A stretch of 10,952 nt of DNA from Anaerolineae bacterium. GTDB lineage: Bacteria; Chloroflexota; Anaerolineae; 4572-78; J111. Positions 7,542 through 10,952 of this stretch are shown in pieces. Both the position numbers and the translations under genes were made by a program. Positions within the stretch are counted from its first letter, which is position 1, and the number at the start of each line of letters is the position of its first letter. The stretch spans positions 1 to 10,952 of the forward strand of contig JAGRCC010000072.1 of assembly GCA_020433785.1 (NCBI GenBank), given 5' to 3'. Under the pieces are notes generated by a model. It searched no databases, was not told the DNA's origin, and saw only the letters and a program-made list of their open reading frames with translations.

Positions 7542-8135
7542 ATGACGGTTACAACTCAGAGACCAGGACAATCGCAAGTTAGTTCGGCGGTCCATAGTCG
7601 TCAACGGAAAAGTAGAAAAAGTGAAGCAACGACACCGGTGTTGGTTGCACCCAGTCTTAAGGCTAGCCTGGTTGGCGGCTTTGGTATTCTGGTATTAATG
7701 TTGATTGGGTTGATCCCTCCTCCCGAAAATCTCCCCTTTGTTTCACTAGCCTTTCTAGTTATCCCGGGTTTTCTGGTTGTTTGTTTGGCCACAGGATTGC
7801 TGGCCGGAATTTTTGCCGGTAGTAGCATTAAGAACAGCCACGAAGGCGGCAAAGCCGGTTGGCTGGCCGGTTTTTGGGCCGGAATTTTTGGCGGTGTTGT
7901 CGCTATGTTCCTGGCAGCACTTGGTCTGATGATGGAAGGATTTGGCGTGGGCATCGCCAATCAAATTAGCCCCGAAGGGCTGGCAACGTTAGCCAGCTAT
8001 GGACTGTCCGTCGACGCCATCGCAATGGCCGGCCGGGTAGTGGGGGCTCTGATTGTTTACGGCTTGATAGGATCGCTGGTGTCGGGCCTGCTGAGTTCAA
8101 TCGGCGGGATGCTTTATCCAAAGCTCACCAGCTAA
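7542..8135 (+). CDS. Glycine-rich integral membrane protein of unknown function
   Basis: I do not recognise this 197-residue protein. A hydrophilic, basic N-terminus (about 1-38, with RQRKSRK at 20-26) is followed by about four membrane segments near residues 40-59, 66-94, 107-131 and 160-190. Segments two and three are crowded with Gly and Ala in helix-packing patterns, such as ATGLLAGIFAG (83-93) and AGWLAGFWAGIFGG (105-118). A short charged loop, KNSHEGGKA, lies between them. The basic N-terminus probably stays in the cytoplasm. No enzymatic motif is visible. The start is secure: AGGAG (7531-7535) lies six bases before the ATG. Two tandem promoters and a private terminator make it a well-defined single-gene unit, so it is probably really expressed and regulated. 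Confidence 0.85.
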   Translation: MTVTTQRPGQSQVSSAVHSRQRKSRKSEATTPVLVAPSLKASLVGGFGILVLMLIGLIPPPENLPFVSLAFLVIPGFLVVCLATGLLAGIFAGSSIKNSHEGGKAGWLAGFWAGIFGGVVAMFLAALGLMMEGFGVGIANQISPEGLATLASYGLSVDAIAMAGRVVGALIVYGLIGSLVSGLLSSIGGMLYPKLTS

Positions 8136-8178
8136 TTTTGTTAAATTAGTCAGTCTAGTTAGAATATCTGTTGTTAAG

Positions 8179-8202
8179 AAACTCCCCGGTGGGGAGTTTT
8201 TT
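8179..8202 (+). terminator. Intrinsic terminator after the membrane protein gene
   Basis: AAACTCCCC (8179-8187) pairs with GGGGAGTTT (8191-8199) around a three-base loop. Six T residues run through 8197-8202. It lies 43 bases after the stop codon and 36 bases before ubiE. Confidence 0.9.
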
Positions 8203-8237
8203 GTTGTTCTAGTTATTGCCTGGAGTCTAATTTTATA

Positions 8238-8984
8238 ATGACCTTCTCATCGGAAGCCGAAAAGTACCAATATGTTAATCAAATGTTTGCCCAGATCGCT
8301 CACCGTTATGATCTGATGAACCGGATTATGACAGCGGGGCAGGACCAACACTGGCGTAAGCTGTTGATCGAAGCAGCCCAACTTCCGCCGGAGGGCCGGT
8401 TTTTGGATGTAGCCACCGGCACCGGGGATATTGCCTTTGAAGCGTTTCGGCAAAACCACCAGCTAAGCCACGTCATCGGCGCTGATTATACGCTGCCGAT
8501 GATGCACGTGGGGCAAAATCGCTGGCCGACGTATGTCTCCCAAACGCTCTCATCGAACGGCCGGGAGATCAAAAACCGTCTCAGTTGGAGCGGAGCCGAT
8601 GCTCTCCACTTACCTTTTCCAGATAACAGCTTCGATGCTGTGGGCAGCGGTTTTCTAATGCGAAATGTCGTTAATGTTCGCCACGCCCTGGCTGAACAAG
8701 TGCGAGTCTGCAAACCCGGTGGGCGTATCCTTATTCTGGAAATTCCCCGCCCGCCTGACACCCTGTTCGGTAATCTCTTTCGCCTTTACTTCCATAATAT
8801 TGTTCCGCTGGTCGGCGGGATTATTTCCGGTCAGCGGGATGCTTACACCTATCTGCCCGCCTCAGCCGATGCATTTCTTAGCCCCACTGAGTTAAGAGCG
8901 GAAATGGAAGCGGTATCCCTACGCGAAGTCAATTACAGGTTGCTCATGATGAATACGGTCGCGCTGCATGTAGGTGTCAAATGA
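8238..8984 (+). CDS. ubiE: UbiE/MenG-type methyltransferase (demethylmenaquinone methyltransferase)
   Basis: The 248-residue class I SAM methyltransferase resembles UbiE/MenG, which adds the ring C-methyl group in the last step of menaquinone synthesis. The order of family motifs is intact: YDLMNRIMTAG (24-34), the SAM-binding loop LDVATGTGDIAF (56-67), GADYTLPMM (81-89), DALHLPFPDNSFDAV (121-135), RVCKPGGRILILE (156-168), AYTYLPASADAFLSPTEL (202-219) and a C-terminal VALHVG. Several spots differ from typical UbiE: the usual H-x-x-W after the first motif reads QDQHW, the FGLRN segment reads FLMRN (139-143), and LEFSKP reads LEIPRP. The substrate could therefore be a variant quinone. A GGAG lies 12 bases before the ATG, rather far. 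The stop overlaps the next gene, so the two are co-translated. Confidence 0.85.
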   Translation: MTFSSEAEKYQYVNQMFAQIAHRYDLMNRIMTAGQDQHWRKLLIEAAQLPPEGRFLDVATGTGDIAFEAFRQNHQLSHVIGADYTLPMMHVGQNRWPTYVSQTLSSNGREIKNRLSWSGADALHLPFPDNSFDAVGSGFLMRNVVNVRHALAEQVRVCKPGGRILILEIPRPPDTLFGNLFRLYFHNIVPLVGGIISGQRDAYTYLPASADAFLSPTELRAEMEAVSLREVNYRLLMMNTVALHVGVK

Positions 8985-9733
8985 GCGAACTGGGAATAAC
9001 CATCGACAAAGCCGACGAACGAGGCGTGCCCAGTTTGGTCTGGCGCGCCGGTCAAGATCGCCGACTGGAGATGATCAAAGCCGCAGCCCGCCTGACCCCC
9101 GACAGCCGGGTATTGGTCGATGGCTGCGGCGTGGGGATGTACGTACGCGCCTTAAGACAATCTACCACTCACGTGTTTGGATTAGATATTGAGTTTGATC
9201 GCGTGGCGGCAAGCTATCACCACTCTCCGCTGGTTCATGTGGCAGCGGGCGAACAGTTACCCTATCCATCAAACTATTTCGATCTGGTGTTGAGCCATGA
9301 AGTGATCGAACACGTGGCCGATGATCGTCTGACCGTAGCCGAGATGATCCGGGTGTTAAAATCAGGCGGTCGAGCCGTTATTTTTTGTCCGAACCGTCTC
9401 TATCCCTTTGAAACTCACGGTCACTACTGGCGAGACGTGTATCACTTTGGCAATACCCCCCTGATCAACTACCTGCCGGACAGCTTGCGCAATCGATTAG
9501 CGCCTCACGTCAGAGCTTATACGTCATCGGGTCTAAAACAACTAATAAATGACTTTCCGGTCAAGGTCATCACCCACACCCAAATCTATCCCGGTTACGA
9601 TAATTTGACGGCCCGCCGCCCTCGGTTAGGTCAATCGATTCGAACCGTGACCTACGCCCTCGAACAGACGCCCCTGCGGTATTTTGGGTTATCTCATCTG
9701 TTGGTTATCGAAAAGACCCAACCTTCGCTCTAA
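8981..9733 (+). CDS. SAM-dependent methyltransferase (Methyltransf_11 type), substrate unknown
   Basis: The 250-residue protein has a class I SAM fold in its first half: LVDGCGVGMYVRAL (45-58) with the glycine-rich SAM loop, Asp69 in FGLDIEFDRV as the likely ribose-binding acid, AGEQLPYPSNYFDLVLSHEVIEH (89-111), and RVLKSGGRAVIFCPN (124-138). The second half, rich in His, Tyr and Arg (FETHGHYWRDVYHFG, 143-157), probably forms the acceptor site; it ends FGLSHLLVIEK. The substrate cannot be named. Lipid, glycan and quinone-like acceptors all occur in related enzymes. Its ATG overlaps the ubiE stop by four bases (ATGA), so it is translationally coupled, which favours a task linked to isoprenoid quinone or membrane lipid chemistry. 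No terminator follows within the next 190 bases. Confidence 0.88.
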   Translation: MSELGITIDKADERGVPSLVWRAGQDRRLEMIKAAARLTPDSRVLVDGCGVGMYVRALRQSTTHVFGLDIEFDRVAASYHHSPLVHVAAGEQLPYPSNYFDLVLSHEVIEHVADDRLTVAEMIRVLKSGGRAVIFCPNRLYPFETHGHYWRDVYHFGNTPLINYLPDSLRNRLAPHVRAYTSSGLKQLINDFPVKVITHTQIYPGYDNLTARRPRLGQSIRTVTYALEQTPLRYFGLSHLLVIEKTQPSL

Positions 9734-9803
9734 AAGTCGGTCAAGTGAAGGGTTGGCGTTGCCTAATTTTCCCTAATTTCCGGGTATATGCCGCCAAACG
9801 AAC

Positions 9804-9832
9804 TTGCCGAAGCCTGTTATTTCTGCTACCAT
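9804..9832 (+). promoter_or_regulatory. Candidate promoter of the penicillin-binding protein gene
   Basis: TTGCCG (9804-9809) and TACCAT (9827-9832) are 17 bases apart, with TGC before the -10. Each hexamer matches four of six consensus bases. The predicted start, near 9840, falls directly before the first leader hairpin. The ten-base word GCTACCATGC (9825-9834) is shared with promoter P2 (7444-7453). Confidence 0.4.
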
Positions 9833-9841
9833 GCGTGTCCG

Positions 9842-9873
9842 GTATATTGGTCCTGCTGATAAATCCAATATAC
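9842..9873 (+). promoter_or_regulatory. Leader hairpin 1 of the penicillin-binding protein gene
   Basis: GTATATTGG (9842-9850) and CCAATATAC (9865-9873) form a perfect nine-pair stem around a 14-base loop. G and five T residues (9874-9879) follow at once, which gives it a weak terminator look despite the AT-rich stem. It is placed at the predicted 5' end of the mRNA. Confidence 0.6.
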
Positions 9874-9875
9874 GT

Positions 9876-9906
9876 TTTTAATTGGAGAGGGGTATCCCAA
9901 TTAAAA
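9876..9906 (+). promoter_or_regulatory. Leader hairpin 2, next to the ribosome-binding region
   Basis: TTTTAATTGG (9876-9885) and CCAATTAAAA (9897-9906) form a perfect ten-pair stem with an 11-base loop. It ends one base before GGAG (9908-9911), the only plausible ribosome site for the start at 9926. CCAAT (9865-9869) of hairpin 1 could pair instead with ATTGG (9881-9885) of hairpin 2, so the two hairpins and this alternative are mutually exclusive. Confidence 0.6.
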
Positions 9907-9925
9907 TGGAGATGTCGCCAGCGTT

Positions 9926-10952
9926 ATGCAGTCAAATCGAAAAGTGATGATCACCCGTCGCCGACGGCGACGGGCCAGTGAGCAAAAACCAAAAATCCAC
10001 CTGTATCTGATCAATTTTGTTTTGGTCGTTATTGGGCTTTTTGTCGCAGTTGTGTTTGGAATTATTATGAGCGGCTTCATATCGGCGTATACCGTTTATG
10101 AAAGCTTCGCCCAACAACTGCCGGACCCTACCGCCATCGAAACAGAACAGGAAGATTTTGAAACCACCAAAATCTATGATCGCACCGGTCAGGTGCTGCT
10201 CTATGAGCTATTTGACCCATTCCGGGGCGACCGTAGTTATGTCCCCTTAAAAGACATCCCTGAATTTTGCCGCGAAGCCACTATAATTTTGGAGGATAAA
10301 TCATTCTACCAAAACCCCGGCTTTGATCCCGAAGGGATTGGCCGCGCCTTTTACCAAAACCTGCGCGGTGGCCAGATTCAGGGGGGTAGTTCCATAACTC
10401 AGCAGTTGATCAAAAACATCCTGATCGACGAAGATGAACGGACCCAGCTTTCTTATACCCGTAAGATCAAAGAAATTATCCTGGCCATAGAAATTACCCG
10501 TCGTTTCGATAAAGATCAGATCTTAGAATGGTATTTTAATACCAACTCCTACTTCAACCTGGCCTACGGCATCAACGCAGCGGCGCAAGTCTATTTCGAC
10601 AAACCGGCCAGTGCCCTAACCGATGCCGAATGCGCCATGCTGGCTCCGATCCCTCAATTTCCGTTTTTGAACCCAATTAACAGTCCCGATGAAGCTAAAT
10701 ATCGCCAGTGGATTACGCTCAACCGCATGGTTGACGAAGGTGTTATTGCTCAGGCTGAAGCCGAGGCTATCTTTGCCGAAGATGTAAAGGTGAAAGAGGT
10801 CGAAGAGCGCTTCGATATCCTGGCCCCCCATTTTGCCGTATACGTTCGAGAGGAGCTGGAACGCAAATATGATCCGGAACTGATCTATCGTGGCGGTCTA
10901 AAAGTCTATACTTCCTTAGATTACGAGCTTAACCAAAAAGCCCAACAAATTG
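9926..10952 (+). CDS. Class A penicillin-binding protein (PBP1A-like), N-terminal part with GT51 domain, cut by window edge
   Basis: From the ATG at 9926 there are 342 open codons to the right edge with no stop. The protein has a basic cytoplasmic tail with six consecutive Arg (11-16), one membrane anchor (about 25-48), then a GT51 domain that polymerises lipid II into glycan strands. Visible GT51 motifs are ILEDKSFYQNPGFD (121-134) with catalytic Glu123, GGSSITQQLIKN (153-164), RKIKEIILAIEI (179-190) with the second conserved Glu183, and ILEWYFNTNSYFNLAYGINAAAQVYFDK (199-226). The His usually found after EDxxFY is replaced by Asn-Pro, and the YFG turn reads YFN. The transpeptidase domain lies outside. 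Met8 (9947) is an alternative start, but it has no ribosome site; GGAG at 9908-9911 favours 9926 although 14 bases away. Confidence 0.93.
   Translation, partial: MQSNRKVMITRRRRRRASEQKPKIHLYLINFVLVVIGLFVAVVFGIIMSGFISAYTVYESFAQQLPDPTAIETEQEDFETTKIYDRTGQVLLYELFDPFRGDRSYVPLKDIPEFCREATIILEDKSFYQNPGFDPEGIGRAFYQNLRGGQIQGGSSITQQLIKNILIDEDERTQLSYTRKIKEIILAIEITRRFDKDQILEWYFNTNSYFNLAYGINAAAQVYFDKPASALTDAECAMLAPIPQFPFLNPINSPDEAKYRQWITLNRMVDEGVIAQAEAEAIFAEDVKVKEVEERFDILAPHFAVYVREELERKYDPELIYRGGLKVYTSLDYELNQKAQQI
9954..9974 (+). repeat. GC-rich perfect hairpin inside the 5' coding region of the penicillin-binding protein gene
   Basis: CCCGTCGCC (9954-9962) and GGCGACGGG (9966-9974) form a perfect nine-pair GC-rich stem with a three-base loop, starting 28 bases after the chosen ATG. 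The same bases encode the run of six Arg residues, mixing CGT, CGC, CGA and CGG codons. It could slow initiating ribosomes or simply reflect the Arg run. Confidence 0.55.

Noticed and set aside
7601..7960. 119-codon minus-strand frame opposite the membrane protein gene
   Set aside because: The sense gene has promoters, a ribosome site, a terminator and coherent membrane segments; the antisense frame has none of these.
9745..9981. Small plus-strand reading frame of 78 codons between the methyltransferase and the penicillin-binding protein
   Set aside because: It has no ribosome site, runs through the promoter and both leader hairpins, overlaps the real gene start in another frame, and its protein has no recognisable character.
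1..10952. Mobile element, prophage or defence island
   Set aside because: No transposase, integrase, recombinase, nuclease, terminal inverted repeats or tRNA attachment site is visible; genes are housekeeping or metabolic with uniform style.

Overview
The window looks like chromosomal core sequence from a Gram-negative-style or monoderm bacterium of moderate G+C. Chloroflexota (Anaerolineae-like) is my best guess. The reasons are the Thr/Pro-rich linker behind the lipoprotein signal, a menaquinone-type UbiE methyltransferase, a class II (MOFRL) glycerate kinase beside a GpgS-like glycosyltransferase, and general codon style. This assignment is an inference from remembered families, not a search. 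I see no mobile element, CRISPR array, RNA gene or prophage.

Left part (1-4489, minus strand): a four-gene operon read right to left, with very short gaps. It encodes a solute-binding lipoprotein, a glycerate 2-kinase, a GpgS-like glycosyltransferase whose active-site motifs look eroded, and the N-terminal part of a phosphohexomutase that runs off the left edge. Sugar phosphate, glycerate phosphate and a glycerate-type glycosyltransferase point towards sugar-glycerate metabolism, but the degraded transferase complicates that reading. No ABC permease accompanies the binding protein in the window.

Middle (4490-7541): apt (adenine salvage) diverges from the operon and converges on glgB (glycogen branching enzyme); the two share a bidirectional terminator. 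A 401-base AT-rich divergent region follows glgB. It holds two tandem sigma-70-type promoters for the rightward gene, regularly spaced CGTAGG elements, an imperfect palindrome and several short direct repeats.

Right part (7542-10952, plus strand): an unrecognised glycine-rich membrane protein with its own terminator, then ubiE overlapping a second SAM methyltransferase by four bases. A structured leader with two perfect hairpins follows, and then the start of a class A penicillin-binding protein (GT51 peptidoglycan glycosyltransferase), cut by the right edge. That gene is easy to miss because it has no stop in the window.

Three promoters here share a TTGCCN -35 element and an extended TGC -10. 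The most interesting items are the degenerate glycosyltransferase, the two-hairpin leader of the penicillin-binding protein, and the operator-like array in front of the membrane protein. I found no clear new multi-gene system.
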